This document shows positions 24,980-33,254 of a stretch of 64,000 nt of DNA, piece by piece. Source of the DNA: Nocardioides sp. (GTDB taxonomy: Bacteria; Actinomycetota; Actinomycetes; Propionibacteriales; Nocardioidaceae); assembly GCA_037045645.1 (NCBI GenBank), contig JBAOIH010000001.1, forward strand, positions 1,054,001 to 1,118,000. The letters run 5' to 3'. A model generated the notes under the pieces. The model was given only the letters and a program-made list of their open reading frames with translations, searched no databases and had not been told where the DNA came from. The position numbers and the translations under genes are program-made. How positions within the stretch are numbered: position 1 is the first letter of the stretch; the number at the start of each line of letters is the position of its first letter.

Positions 24980-25771
24980 ATGAGTCTCTGGCAGCGCATC
25001 ACCATGATCTTCCGGTCGAAGGCCAACAAGGCACTCGACCGCGCTGAAGACCCTCGGGAGACGCTCGACTACAGCTATCAGCGTCAACTCGAACTGCTGG
25101 GGAAGGTACGCCGCGGTGTCGCGGACGTCGCGACTAGCCGCAAGCGTGTCGAACTCCAGGTCAATCAGCTCGAATCTCAGGCCCAGAAGCTCACGACCCA
25201 GGCCCAGAAGGCCATCGACATGGGTCGCGAAGACCTCGCACGTGAGGCGCTGACCCGCAAGTCCGGCCTCTCGGGGCAGATCGAGGGCCTGCGCGCCCAG
25301 CAGGCCCAACTGCAGGGCGAGGAGGAGAAGCTGACCCTGGCCCAGCAGCGCTTGCAGGCCAAGGTCGAAGCCTTCCGTACCAAGAAGGAGACCATCAAGG
25401 CCACCTATACCGCCGCCGAGGCGCAGACCCGGATCAACGAGGCGCTGTCGGGCATCGGCGAGGAGATGGGGGATGTCGGCCTGGCCATCCAGCGTGCCGA
25501 GGACAAGACGGCGCAGATGCAGGCGCGGGCCGGAGCCATCGACGAACTGATCGCCTCGGGCGCGCTCGACGACGTGACCGCCATCGGGGCCGGCGACGAC
25601 ATCGCGCGTGAACTCGACTCGATGAGTTCCGCCGCAGACGTGGAAGCCGAGTTGGCGCAGTTGAAGGGCGGCTCCAAGCCGGAGGCACTGACCACCTCCA
25701 GCGCCGGCGAGCCGATCCTCGAGGCCGAGGCGACCGAGACGGTCGAGGGCGAAAGCCGGCCGAACGCATGA
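24980..25771 (+). CDS. pspA: PspA/IM30 family phage-shock / membrane-stress protein
   Basis: 263 aa, nearly all coiled coil. The N-terminal amphipathic helix (SLWQRITMIFRSKANKALD) that binds stressed membranes is present, then RAEDPRETLDYSYQRQ and long heptad helices to about residue 215. PspA oligomers stabilise the inner membrane. The acidic C-terminal tail is low complexity. ATG 24980 has GAGGAAGGC upstream. It starts the pspA-pspAA-htpX-pspAB unit; the next gene overlaps by 4 bp. Confidence 0.92.
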   Translation: MSLWQRITMIFRSKANKALDRAEDPRETLDYSYQRQLELLGKVRRGVADVATSRKRVELQVNQLESQAQKLTTQAQKAIDMGREDLAREALTRKSGLSGQIEGLRAQQAQLQGEEEKLTLAQQRLQAKVEAFRTKKETIKATYTAAEAQTRINEALSGIGEEMGDVGLAIQRAEDKTAQMQARAGAIDELIASGALDDVTAIGAGDDIARELDSMSSAADVEAELAQLKGGSKPEALTTSSAGEPILEAEATETVEGESRPNA

Positions 25772-26046
25772 TCATCAGGATTCTGGGCGAGGGGCAGTTC
25801 GACCTTCCGGGCGAGGCGCTCGACGACATCAACCGCCTCGACGACGCGGTCGCCGCCGCGGTCAGCGCCGGGGACGAGGACGGCTTCGCGGCTGCCCTCG
25901 CGACGCTGCTGGAGGCCGTACGCGCCGAGGCCACGCCGCACTTTGCCGAAAGCCTCGACGAGTCCGACGTGATCTTGCCGATGGCCGACGCCACCCTCTC
26001 GGAGGTCGCCGACATGCTCAGCGACGAAGGGCTGATCCCCGGCTGA
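25768..26046 (+). CDS. pspAA: PspA-associated protein PspAA
   Basis: 92 aa, acidic, without membrane segments. It begins MIIRILGEGQFDLP and contains INRLDDAVAAAV and ESDVILPMADATLSEVADML, the PspAA domain pattern known from genes fused or adjacent to PspA in actinobacteria and archaea. The ATG overlaps the pspA stop (ATGA). In described systems PspAA is part of membrane-stress signalling; its molecular role is not settled. Confidence 0.88.
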   Translation: MIIRILGEGQFDLPGEALDDINRLDDAVAAAVSAGDEDGFAAALATLLEAVRAEATPHFAESLDESDVILPMADATLSEVADMLSDEGLIPG

Positions 26047-26076
26047 CACCGGGATCGGCGCGAGGGGCAGGCGGAG

Positions 26077-26997
26077 TTGGCACGCACGAGGTTCGTCGGC
26101 GACACGGGACTAACCGTGCGCATGACGTCGGTGATGTTCATCCTCGGTGCGCTGTTCGTCGGGCTGATCGTGTCGCTGATGTTTCTGTTCGACCCTCGGT
26201 ACGCGCCCTTCATCGCGTTGGTCGGGCTTGGCATCGCCTGGTGGCAGTGGTGGTCCTCGGACAAGGTGGCGATGCGGGCCATGCGGGCGCGTGAGGTCAC
26301 CCCGGAGGAGGCCCCGGAACTTCACGGCATGATCGATCGGCTGTGCGCCTTGGCTGACATGCCCAAACCGCGGGTGGGCATCGCCGACACGCCGATGCCC
26401 AACGCCTTTGCCACCGGGCGCTCACCGGATCGAGCAGTGGTCTGCGTGACGACAGGCATCCTCGGTCTGCTCGACACCGAGGAACTCGAGGGGGTTCTGG
26501 CCCACGAACTCTCCCACGTGGCGCACCGCGACGTGCTGGTGATGACGATGGCCTCGTCGGCCGGGATCGTGGCCGGCATGTTGACCCGTTCAGCACAGTG
26601 GGGCGGGCTGGGCATGAGCAACCGTCGCTCCGGCAACAACGGGGGAGGCGCCCCCGCGTACCTCATCGCGTTGGCGGTCAGCCTCCTCGTGTATGCGATC
26701 AGCTTCTTCCTGACGCGACTGCTCTCGCGCTACCGAGAACTGTGCGCCGACCGATCAGGTGCCTACCTGACGATGAAGCCCGGTGCGCTCGCCTCAGCCC
26801 TGCAGAGGATCACCGGTGGCATCAACACCATTCCCAAACAGGACCTACGCGCCTCCAGCCCGCTGAACACGTTCTTCATCGCGCCGGCGATCTCCGGAGC
26901 GACCTTGCGCACGTTGACCTCGACGCATCCGTCGTTGGAGCAGCGGCTGGAACAGCTGGCCAGGATCCAGGCCGAACTAGGCCGCCCCGGTGTGTGA
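26077..26997 (+). CDS. htpX: HtpX-like M48 membrane zinc metalloprotease
   Basis: 306 aa. It degrades misfolded membrane proteins. Two N-terminal spans (about residues 18-37 and 42-58) precede the zinc site H143-E-L-S-H147 and the third ligand in RELCADRSG (Glu 221), with another hydrophobic pair near 165-172 and 195-212. The start is TTG 26077 with GGCGGAG just upstream and homologues begin with a similar ARTRF segment. It lies 31 bp after pspAA and 13 bp before pspAB. Confidence 0.93.
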   Translation: MARTRFVGDTGLTVRMTSVMFILGALFVGLIVSLMFLFDPRYAPFIALVGLGIAWWQWWSSDKVAMRAMRAREVTPEEAPELHGMIDRLCALADMPKPRVGIADTPMPNAFATGRSPDRAVVCVTTGILGLLDTEELEGVLAHELSHVAHRDVLVMTMASSAGIVAGMLTRSAQWGGLGMSNRRSGNNGGGAPAYLIALAVSLLVYAISFFLTRLLSRYRELCADRSGAYLTMKPGALASALQRITGGINTIPKQDLRASSPLNTFFIAPAISGATLRTLTSTHPSLEQRLEQLARIQAELGRPGV

Positions 26998-27009
26998 GTA
27001 GGCAACGAC

Positions 27010-27588
27010 ATGGGTTTGTGGCGCGACGTTCTCGGGCGGCGCCGGGAGGTGCCGCCCAATCTCGATCGGCTCTTTCTGGTGCCCTCCGCGGCTATCACGT
27101 TGGAGACCGCTCTTGGCCTGACACCGACCGGTGAGGGCTCGGTGTGCTTCCGTGCGCCGGGAGGCGCGGCGTACCAACTGCTCGAGCGTGACCTGGTGCA
27201 ACTGCTCGGCGACGCCAGGGTGAGCAGCGTCCAGGATTCGTACGGCTTCACCTGGCTGGTGCTGCGCGGACAAGACGACGCCGACGGCACCCGCCTGGAC
27301 TCTCTGTGCACCGACCTGCACGCGGTGAACACCACGTTGGAGAGTCAGGACTTCGACTCCGGACTCTTGTGCACGCTGGTGCTCTTCGCGGACCCGAGTG
27401 GTCGACGGGTGGGGCTGGTCTACCTCTACAAGCAGGGGACGTTCTATGCGTTCGCGCCCCACGGTCACGACGAGCGCGACAACCTGACCGAGATCCAGAT
27501 CCGGGACGCGCTCGCCGAAGAGATGCCGATGGAGCCCGACATGGCCCGGTGGCTGGCCCTGTGGGGGGCGCCCGGGCTGTCCGGTTGA
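27010..27588 (+). CDS. pspAB: PspA-associated protein PspAB
   Basis: 192 aa, soluble. The family N-terminus GLWRDVLGRRREVPPNLDRLF and the core SYGFTWLVLRGQD and LVYLYKQGTFYAFAP match the PspAB (DUF6840-type) proteins encoded beside htpX and pspA. ATG 27010 lies 13 bp after htpX. The conserved neighbourhood places it in a PspA-HtpX membrane-quality response; its biochemical action is unknown. Confidence 0.88.
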   Translation: MGLWRDVLGRRREVPPNLDRLFLVPSAAITLETALGLTPTGEGSVCFRAPGGAAYQLLERDLVQLLGDARVSSVQDSYGFTWLVLRGQDDADGTRLDSLCTDLHAVNTTLESQDFDSGLLCTLVLFADPSGRRVGLVYLYKQGTFYAFAPHGHDERDNLTEIQIRDALAEEMPMEPDMARWLALWGAPGLSG

Positions 27589-27615
27589 GGCCGCCCGGCC
27601 TGTGCCCTGCCGGTT

Positions 27616-28788
27616 TCAGTCGCGGTGGGACTTGCCCGGCAGCGCCAACATCCGGTCGAGAGCAACCTTGGCCTCGGCCTGAGTCGTCGGGTCCACCTCG
27701 ATGCGGTTGACCACGACCCCGTTGACCAACGACTCCATCGCCCAGACCAGGTGCGGCAGGTCGATCCGGTTCATCGTGCTGCAATAGCAGACGTTGCGAT
27801 CCAAGAAGACGATCGTCTTGTCGGGATGCGCGTCAGCCAGCCGCTTGACCAGGTTGAGTTCGGTGCCGATCGCCCACACCGAGCCAGCCGGAGCCGCCTC
27901 GATGGTCTTGATGATGAACTCGGTCGAGCCGATCAGATCGGCCTTCAGGACGACCTCGTGGGTGCACTCGGGGTGCACCAGGATGTTGATGCCGGGGTGC
28001 TTGTCTCGCAACTCGTCGACGACGTCGGGCGAGAAACGCCCGTGCACCGAACAATGCCCCTTCCACAAGATCATCCTGGCCGCCTGCAACTGCTCGGCGC
28101 TGAGCCCTCCGTGCGGCAACAACGGGTTCCAGACCACGCACTCGTCGAGCCCGATGCCGAGCTTGAGCACGGCCGTGTTGCGCCCCAGGTGCTGGTCGGG
28201 GAAGAAGAGGATCTTGGCGTCCGGCTTCTGCTCGAAGGCCCACTCCAGCGCGACGTCGGCGTTGGAGGACGTGCAGACCACGCCGCCGTTGCGACCGCAG
28301 AAGGCCTTGATGTCGGCAGAGGAGTTCATATAGGTCACCGGCACGACCGAGCCCTGCACGCCGGCGTCCGCCAAGGCGTCCCAGGCGTCCTCGACCTGGG
28401 TCAGCCGGGCCATGTCGGCCATCGAGCAGCCCGCCGCGAGGTCGGGGAGGACCACGATCTGGTCGTCCCCGGTGAGGATGTCGGCGGACTCGGCCATGAA
28501 GTGCACGCCGCAGAAGACGATGAACTCGGCATCCGGACGCGCCGCCGCGTCGCGCGCGAGTTTGAACGAGTCGCCGGTGACGTCTGCGAACTGGATCACC
28601 TCGTCGCGCTGGTAGTGGTGACCCAGCACGAAGACCCGTTCGCCCAGCGCATCCTTCGCCGCCGCCGCTCGCGCCACCAGGTCCGGGTCGGAGGGCGCGG
28701 GCAGGTCGCCTGGACACTCGACCCCGCGTTCGGAGTTGAGGTCACGACCCTTGCCCAAGGGCAGCAGCGGCAGATCCACGGTGCTCAT
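27616..28788 (-). CDS. nadA: Quinolinate synthase A
   Basis: 390 aa. It condenses iminoaspartate with dihydroxyacetone phosphate to quinolinate in de novo NAD synthesis and uses a [4Fe-4S] cluster. Visible family motifs are VLGHHYQRDEVIQFAD, FCGVHFMAESADIL, MNSSADIKAFCG, LVHPEC and the C-terminal NVCYCSTMN, which together carry the three conserved cluster cysteines. nadB and nadC are not adjacent. ATG 28788 is 6 nt downstream of TAGGAT, so a leaderless mRNA is likely. Confidence 0.96.
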   Translation of the reverse strand: MSTVDLPLLPLGKGRDLNSERGVECPGDLPAPSDPDLVARAAAAKDALGERVFVLGHHYQRDEVIQFADVTGDSFKLARDAAARPDAEFIVFCGVHFMAESADILTGDDQIVVLPDLAAGCSMADMARLTQVEDAWDALADAGVQGSVVPVTYMNSSADIKAFCGRNGGVVCTSSNADVALEWAFEQKPDAKILFFPDQHLGRNTAVLKLGIGLDECVVWNPLLPHGGLSAEQLQAARMILWKGHCSVHGRFSPDVVDELRDKHPGINILVHPECTHEVVLKADLIGSTEFIIKTIEAAPAGSVWAIGTELNLVKRLADAHPDKTIVFLDRNVCYCSTMNRIDLPHLVWAMESLVNGVVVNRIEVDPTTQAEAKVALDRMLALPGKSHRD

Positions 28789-28794
28789 GGTCGA

Positions 28795-28800
28795 ATCCTA
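28795..28800 (-). promoter_or_regulatory. Candidate -10 for leaderless nadA
   Basis: TAGGAT on the minus strand, 6 nt before the ATG of nadA. Confidence 0.5.
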
Positions 28801-28828
28801 GGCGGCGGCACCGACCGTCGGTCCTGGG

Positions 28829-29170
28829 TCAGCCCCAGTGGGTGAAGTACGCGCCGATGAGCCCGGGCAGGAGCCCGAAGACCAACCAGGGCGAGAGCGG
28901 CGAGCGGCGGTGGATCAGCAGCGCCACCGTGACCGCCACGAAACCGAACATCGTGGCCACGACGAGGAGCCCGATCTTCACGCCGTTCGTGGCGTGATCG
29001 GCCGTGATCGCGACCAATGCGATGCCGAGTGCCAGATGCTCGATGGTGATGAAGGCCAGCGACGACAAGATGATCCGCTGGACGCGCTCGATGTTGGAAT
29101 GGCGACGCACGGGGCGCGGCTGACCGGGCACCATCAGGTGCTTGCGTGGCGGGGGCGTCGAGGTGGTCAC
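28829..29170 (-). CDS. Small membrane protein, three predicted spans
   Basis: 113 aa from GTG 29170. A basic proline-rich N-terminus (about 35 residues) precedes hydrophobic segments at about residues 41-58, 65-85 and 93-110. I do not recognise the family. It lies 5 bp after the GNAT gene on the same strand and 40 bp before nadA, so it is probably cotranscribed with the GNAT gene. Confidence 0.6.
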   Translation of the reverse strand: MTTSTPPPRKHLMVPGQPRPVRRHSNIERVQRIILSSLAFITIEHLALGIALVAITADHATNGVKIGLLVVATMFGFVAVTVALLIHRRSPLSPWLVFGLLPGLIGAYFTHWG

Positions 29171-29175
29171 GGGTC

Positions 29176-30066
29176 TCACAGAAAGGTCGCGTGGGGGACG
29201 TACGGTGCGGGCACCGCGAGGTGGCGCACTGCAAGGAAACCACGTGGGTGGATCTCCAGCCGAACCGCCACCGCGATGTCCAGCGCCCAGGCGTTCGCGG
29301 GTGTGACATGTCCCATCTCCACGGCCCTGTCCGGCGCGGACGAGGCGAGCACCTCCCAGGTCAGCGCCGCAGCCGCTCGGCGACTCGTCGCCGCCAGGGC
29401 CAGCAGATTCCCGGTCGGGGTGGCGTACGCGTACCCGCTCCCACTCGACCGATCGATCACCACCAATCGATGCAAGCGCGCCAGCAACCCATGATCGGTG
29501 CCATGCGCAGCCCCGCGGGTGCGGCGATCGATCGAGTCCATCAACTCGAAGTCGCCAGGCCCCCCGTCTCGGACGTGGGCGATCCCGGCAGGCAACAGGG
29601 AGCGCTCGACGTGACCCCGAAGCGTGATTTGTGGGTGGAGGTCGAAACCGGCCTGACGATAACGACGCAACGCACCTTGATCCTGCGAGGCGTTGAACAT
29701 GCCGCGCAGACAGCCCCGGCCGTGCGCCAGGGCCGCGTCCAGGAGCACCCGACCGACGCCTTGCCCCTGCGCACGCGGACTGACTGCGTACGACGCCAGG
29801 ATCCACATGAGTTCGCGCACCATCGAGGTCGCGAAGCCCACGACCTCCCCTTGGCTCTCGGCGACCCAGCAGCCACCCGGATCGGTGGCCAGCAGGTGCG
29901 CGGTTCGCTCACGCCACACCTGTGCGCGATCCTGCGTACGCGGGGTCGGGTCGGGCCACGCACGTGCGTACGTCCGGCGGTCGACCTCCAGGTACGCAGC
30001 CGACGAGATCGCCTCACAGGCCGCGACATCGTCGCCGCGCATCGGCCGCACCACCAGGTCGCTCAT
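29176..30066 (-). CDS. GNAT-family N-acetyltransferase
   Basis: 296 aa. The N-terminal half is a GNAT fold with motif A in SYAVSPRAQGQGVGRVLLDAAL (key QGQGVGR). The C-terminal half (about residues 165-296) has a second, weaker GNAT-like or sterol-carrier-like region without a clear CoA loop. The substrate is unknown. ATG 30066 has CAGGCT 7 nt upstream (30074-30079 on the minus strand). It shares a 26-bp divergent promoter region with the glycerate kinase gene. Confidence 0.75.
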   Translation of the reverse strand: MSDLVVRPMRGDDVAACEAISSAAYLEVDRRTYARAWPDPTPRTQDRAQVWRERTAHLLATDPGGCWVAESQGEVVGFATSMVRELMWILASYAVSPRAQGQGVGRVLLDAALAHGRGCLRGMFNASQDQGALRRYRQAGFDLHPQITLRGHVERSLLPAGIAHVRDGGPGDFELMDSIDRRTRGAAHGTDHGLLARLHRLVVIDRSSGSGYAYATPTGNLLALAATSRRAAAALTWEVLASSAPDRAVEMGHVTPANAWALDIAVAVRLEIHPRGFLAVRHLAVPAPYVPHATFL

Positions 30067-30073
30067 ACCGGGC

Positions 30074-30086
30074 AGCCTGTCAGGAT
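30074..30086. promoter_or_regulatory. Back-to-back -10 elements in a 26-bp divergent spacer
   Basis: CAGGCT on the minus strand (30074-30079) ends 7 nt before the GNAT start; CAGGAT on the plus strand (30081-30086) ends 6 nt before the glycerate kinase ATG at 30093. Only one base separates the two hexamers, so the polymerase sites exclude each other. Confidence 0.5.
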
Positions 30087-30092
30087 GTGGGG

Positions 30093-31181
30093 ATGCGTGT
30101 CCTGATCGCCCCCGACAAGTTCGCCGGCACGCTTACGGCGAACCAGGCTGCCGAAGCGATCGCGCTCGGCTGGGCCAGTCAGGCGCCCGGCGACGAACTG
30201 GATCTCGCGCCGATGTCCGATGGCGGGCCTGGGTTCGTCGACGTGCTGCACGCCGCACTGGGGGGCGAACTCCTGGCGACAGCCGTCCCCGGCCCCTTCG
30301 ACGACCAGTTCGTCCCCGCCACCATGCTGCGCGTCGAAGACACTGTCTACCTCGAGTCCGCGCAGTCCGCCGGGCTGGAACTCACGGGCACCGAGCGCGC
30401 CGAGGAAGCCAGCAGCTATGGCGTGGGTGTCCAGGTGGCCTGGGCGGTGGGGCTCGGCGTACGCCGGATCGTCGTCGGCCTTGGTGGCACCGGGACCACC
30501 GACGGGGGAGCGGGGTTGCTGGGTGCTCTGGGTGCTCGCGCCGATGTGCCCCTCGATGAGGGCGTACGCGGGCTCGACGAGGTCAATGAAGTCGACCTCG
30601 CACCCGCTCTTGCGGCACTCCAGGACGTCGAATTGGTGGTCGCCTCCGACGTCGACAGTCCCCTCACCGGCATGTTCGGCGCAGCCAAGACCTTCGGCCC
30701 CCAGAAGGGGCTCGACCCGGACCGGATCGCCCCGGTCGACGCCGCGCTCGAGCGATTCGCCCAGGCGACGGATCGGCGTACGTCCCTCCTGCCGGGCGCG
30801 GGAGCCGCGGGCGGGTTGGGCTTCGCATTGATGGCGTTGGGGGCGACACGTGAGCCGGGCATCGCGCTGGTGGCCCGGGCCGTACGCCTGGCCGAGCGCG
30901 CTCGCGCCGCTCGGGTCGTGGTTACCGGGGAGGGCGCCTTCGACTTCTCCAGCCGTTCGGGCAAGGTGCCGTACGGCGTCGCGGAGATCGCCGCCGCCGC
31001 GTTGCGACCCTGTGTGGCGATCGCGGGCCGAGTCGACGTGGGCAACCGTGAGATGCGGGCGCTGGGGATCGAATCGGCGTACTCACTGACCGAGATAGTC
31101 GGTGCCGAGCGGGCCATGAGTGAGCCCGCGGAGGCGCTCGCGGAAACCGCGGCGCGGGTGGCGCGCTCCTGGTCGCACTGA
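30093..31181 (+). CDS. Glycerate kinase
   Basis: 362 aa. It phosphorylates glycerate in the GlxK/GarK family. Motifs include the N-terminal IAPDKFAGTLTANQAAEAI, the SDGGPGF substrate loop, LGGTGTTDGGAGLLGALG near the middle and the C-terminal VVTGEGAFDFSSRSGK. ATG 30093 is 6 nt downstream of CAGGAT. In M. tuberculosis the orthologue (Rv2205c) is also beside the HesB-type gene, as here. Confidence 0.93.
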   Translation: MRVLIAPDKFAGTLTANQAAEAIALGWASQAPGDELDLAPMSDGGPGFVDVLHAALGGELLATAVPGPFDDQFVPATMLRVEDTVYLESAQSAGLELTGTERAEEASSYGVGVQVAWAVGLGVRRIVVGLGGTGTTDGGAGLLGALGARADVPLDEGVRGLDEVNEVDLAPALAALQDVELVVASDVDSPLTGMFGAAKTFGPQKGLDPDRIAPVDAALERFAQATDRRTSLLPGAGAAGGLGFALMALGATREPGIALVARAVRLAERARAARVVVTGEGAFDFSSRSGKVPYGVAEIAAAALRPCVAIAGRVDVGNREMRALGIESAYSLTEIVGAERAMSEPAEALAETAARVARSWSH

Positions 31182-31271
31182 CCTGATTGCGACATGCGGG
31201 GAATAACCCGACGTGTGCGACCATTGGGAGAGGTAGTCGCAATCCAGTCGAGAAACTTCAGGGAGTCACCG

Positions 31272-31628
31272 ATGACCGAGCAGGTCGAAACCGAGCGCCG
31301 CACCGACCAGATCAACCTGAGCCCGGTGGCGGCCGCGAAGGTCAACAGCCTCCTCGAGCAGGAGGGCCGCGACGACCTGGCTCTGCGCATCTCCGTGCAG
31401 CCGGGTGGGTGCAGCGGTCTGCGCTACCAGCTCTTCTTCGATGAGCGCACCCTCGACGGTGACGTCGTGACCGACTTCGACGGCGTCCACGTCGTGGTCG
31501 ACCGGATGAGCGTGCCCTACCTCAACGGCGCGATGATCGACTTCGTCGACACCATCGAGAAGCAGGGCTTCACCATCGACAACCCCAACGCCACGGGTTC
31601 GTGCGCGTGCGGTGACTCGTTCCACTGA
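31272..31628 (+). CDS. erpA: A-type iron-sulfur carrier (ErpA/HesB/IscA)
   Basis: 118 aa. It passes [Fe-S] clusters to apo-proteins. The three ligand cysteines are C47 (GGCSGLRYQ) and C111/C113 (GSCACGDSF), in the standard pattern. ATG 31272 follows a GGGAGTCACCG leader; the frame is open upstream to 31194 but the family starts here. The nearby respiratory Rieske protein and NadA are Fe-S proteins that could be clients; that link is inference. A hairpin follows the stop. Confidence 0.93.
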   Translation: MTEQVETERRTDQINLSPVAAAKVNSLLEQEGRDDLALRISVQPGGCSGLRYQLFFDERTLDGDVVTDFDGVHVVVDRMSVPYLNGAMIDFVDTIEKQGFTIDNPNATGSCACGDSFH

Positions 31629-31652
31629 GTCAACGGCTTTATCAGCCGCTCT

Positions 31653-31683
31653 CGACTGGCCCAGCAGGATCGGGTCAGTCGAG
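31653..31683. terminator. Bidirectional hairpin between erpA and the convergent small gene
   Basis: TCGACTGGCCC (31653-31663) pairs with GGGTCAGTCGA (31673-31683), 11 bp with one mismatch. It overlaps the last codons of the minus-strand gene. Confidence 0.6.
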
Positions 31684-31911
31684 ATGCAATTCCAGAGCGT
31701 TCGCGAGCCGTACGGCGGCGGCGTCGATGGTGATTTCGCGCTTGGGCACCTCGCGCGGGTAGTCCTCGAAGTGGATGCTCGGCGCCGGGGTCATCACTTT
31801 GCGCGCCGCGCGGGCCAGGTGCGGCATCCGCGCCCCGAGGGCCTGGCAGTCGGCCGTCATCTCGGCGGGCGTGGACATCTCGTCGTAGATCCGGGGCATG
31901 GCATCGCTCAT
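31675..31911 (-). CDS. Conserved small protein of unknown function
   Basis: 78 aa, soluble, with an even acidic/basic composition (EDYPREVPKREITIDAA near residues 48-64). No domain recognised. ATG 31911 has TATCGT on the minus strand (31919-31924) 7 nt upstream, so it has its own leaderless promoter, which supports a real gene. It is divergent from adoK and convergent with erpA. Confidence 0.6.
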   Translation of the reverse strand: MSDAMPRIYDEMSTPAEMTADCQALGARMPHLARAARKVMTPAPSIHFEDYPREVPKREITIDAAAVRLANALELHLD

Positions 31912-32020
31912 GGGCTCGACGATAAGGATTACCGACGAGTACCCGAAGGCGTACCGAAGAGTAGGTTGGCGTGTCGCGCGGACTAGGGGATCGCGCTGTC
32001 GACAAGTAGCGTGCTCTTAC

Positions 32021-32992
32021 GTGTCGCTCTTGATCGCAGGCTCCATCGCAACCGACCACTTGATGACCTTCGGTGGCAAGTTCTCCGACTCGTTGATGGT
32101 TGACGCGCTGCACAAGCTCTCCGTCTCGTTCCTGGTCGACGACCTGGAGATCCGACGCGGGGGAGTAGCGCCCAACATGTGCTTCGGCCTGGCGCGTCTG
32201 GGCGTACGCCCCGTGCTGGTCGGCGCCGCGGGTGAGGACTTCGCCGACTACCGCTCGTGGCTGGAGCGGCACAACGTCGACTGCGCCTCCGTGCTGATCT
32301 CCTCCACCAAGCACACCGCGCGCTTCGTGTGTACGACCGACTCCACGATGGCGCAGTTCGCCTCCTTCTATCCGGGTGCGATGAGCGAGGCCCGGTTGAT
32401 CGAGTTGGCACCGATCGTCGAGCGGGTCGGTGCGCCCGAGTTCGTACTGATCGGTGCGGACGACCCCGAGGCCATGCGTCGGCACACCCACGAGTGCCGC
32501 CAGCGCGGCTACGACTTCATCGCAGACTGCTCTCAGCAGTTGGCGTTCAGCGACGGAGAACTGATCCGCGACCTGATCGAGGGCGCCGCGATCTTGTTCA
32601 GCAACGAGTACGAGTCACACCTGATCGAGTCCAAGACCGAGTGGACCGCCGACGAGGTGCTCTCCAAGGTCGGCACCCAGGTCACCACGCTGGGCGCCGA
32701 CGGCGTACGCATCCGTCGTGCCGGCCAGGACGACATCGTCGTGGCGGCTGTGCAGGATGTGACGGCCGTCGAGCCGACCGGTGTGGGTGACGCATTCCGG
32801 GCCGGCTTCCTGGCCGCCCTGTCCTGGGGGCTGGAGTCGGAGCGCGCGGCCGAGGTCGGATGCGTGCTCGCGGCTTACGTCGTGGAGACGGTCGGCACTC
32901 AGGAGTACGCGTTCACGCACGAGGAGTTCGTGGCGCGGGTGCGCAATTCGTACGGCGACGCGTCCGCCGAGATCATCGCCGCTCACCTCTGA
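32021..32992 (+). CDS. adoK: Adenosine kinase (PfkB family)
   Basis: 323 aa from GTG 32021. It phosphorylates adenosine to AMP for purine salvage. The PfkB N-terminus reads LLIAGSIATDHLMTF, with RRGGVAPNMCFGLARLG as the first signature and DPTGVGDAFRAG-type segment (EPTGVGDAFRAGFL) holding the catalytic Asp and anion hole. The sequence and the position near ctaC, erpA and glycerate kinase match M. tuberculosis Rv2202c, a demonstrated adenosine kinase. TAGCGT at 32007-32012 lies 8 nt upstream. Confidence 0.9.
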   Translation: MSLLIAGSIATDHLMTFGGKFSDSLMVDALHKLSVSFLVDDLEIRRGGVAPNMCFGLARLGVRPVLVGAAGEDFADYRSWLERHNVDCASVLISSTKHTARFVCTTDSTMAQFASFYPGAMSEARLIELAPIVERVGAPEFVLIGADDPEAMRRHTHECRQRGYDFIADCSQQLAFSDGELIRDLIEGAAILFSNEYESHLIESKTEWTADEVLSKVGTQVTTLGADGVRIRRAGQDDIVVAAVQDVTAVEPTGVGDAFRAGFLAALSWGLESERAAEVGCVLAAYVVETVGTQEYAFTHEEFVARVRNSYGDASAEIIAAHL

Positions 32993-33023
32993 GGAGTCCG
33001 CAGCGATCACCGCCGGATCGACG

Positions 33024-33254
33024 TCAGGACACGCGCCTGACCCGATAGCGCGCCACTCCGTCGAGGGCAGCGTCCTCTCCGAGGTACTCCTGGCCACGCA
33101 GGCGACACCATGCGGGGATATCGACCCGGGCCGCTGGATCCTCGGCGATCACGGCGAGCGTCTCGCCGACACCCACCTCGTGGAGGCGCTTGGCCAGCTC
33201 GATGACGGGCAGTGGGCAGAGCATTCCTCGACAGTCGAGTTCTCGTTCGGTCAC
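33024..33254 (-). CDS. tusA: TusA-type sulfurtransferase
   Basis: 76 aa. The SirA/TusA signature ELDCRGMLCPLPVIELAK is at the N-terminus with the sulfur-accepting Cys in the CPxP motif. The GTG at 33252-33254 overlaps the expected stop of the cysteine desulfurase (GTGA), so the pair is translationally coupled: the desulfurase provides persulfide sulfur that TusA would relay. The acceptor pathway (thiolation or molybdenum cofactor) cannot be told from the window. Confidence 0.88.
   Translation of the reverse strand: MTERELDCRGMLCPLPVIELAKRLHEVGVGETLAVIAEDPAARVDIPAWCRLRGQEYLGEDAALDGVARYRVRRVS

Noticed and set aside
33007..33250. Long C-terminal extension of the cysteine desulfurase
   Set aside because: It is an antiparallel-looking, Arg/Pro-rich read of tusA in the wrong frame; a frameshift explains it better.
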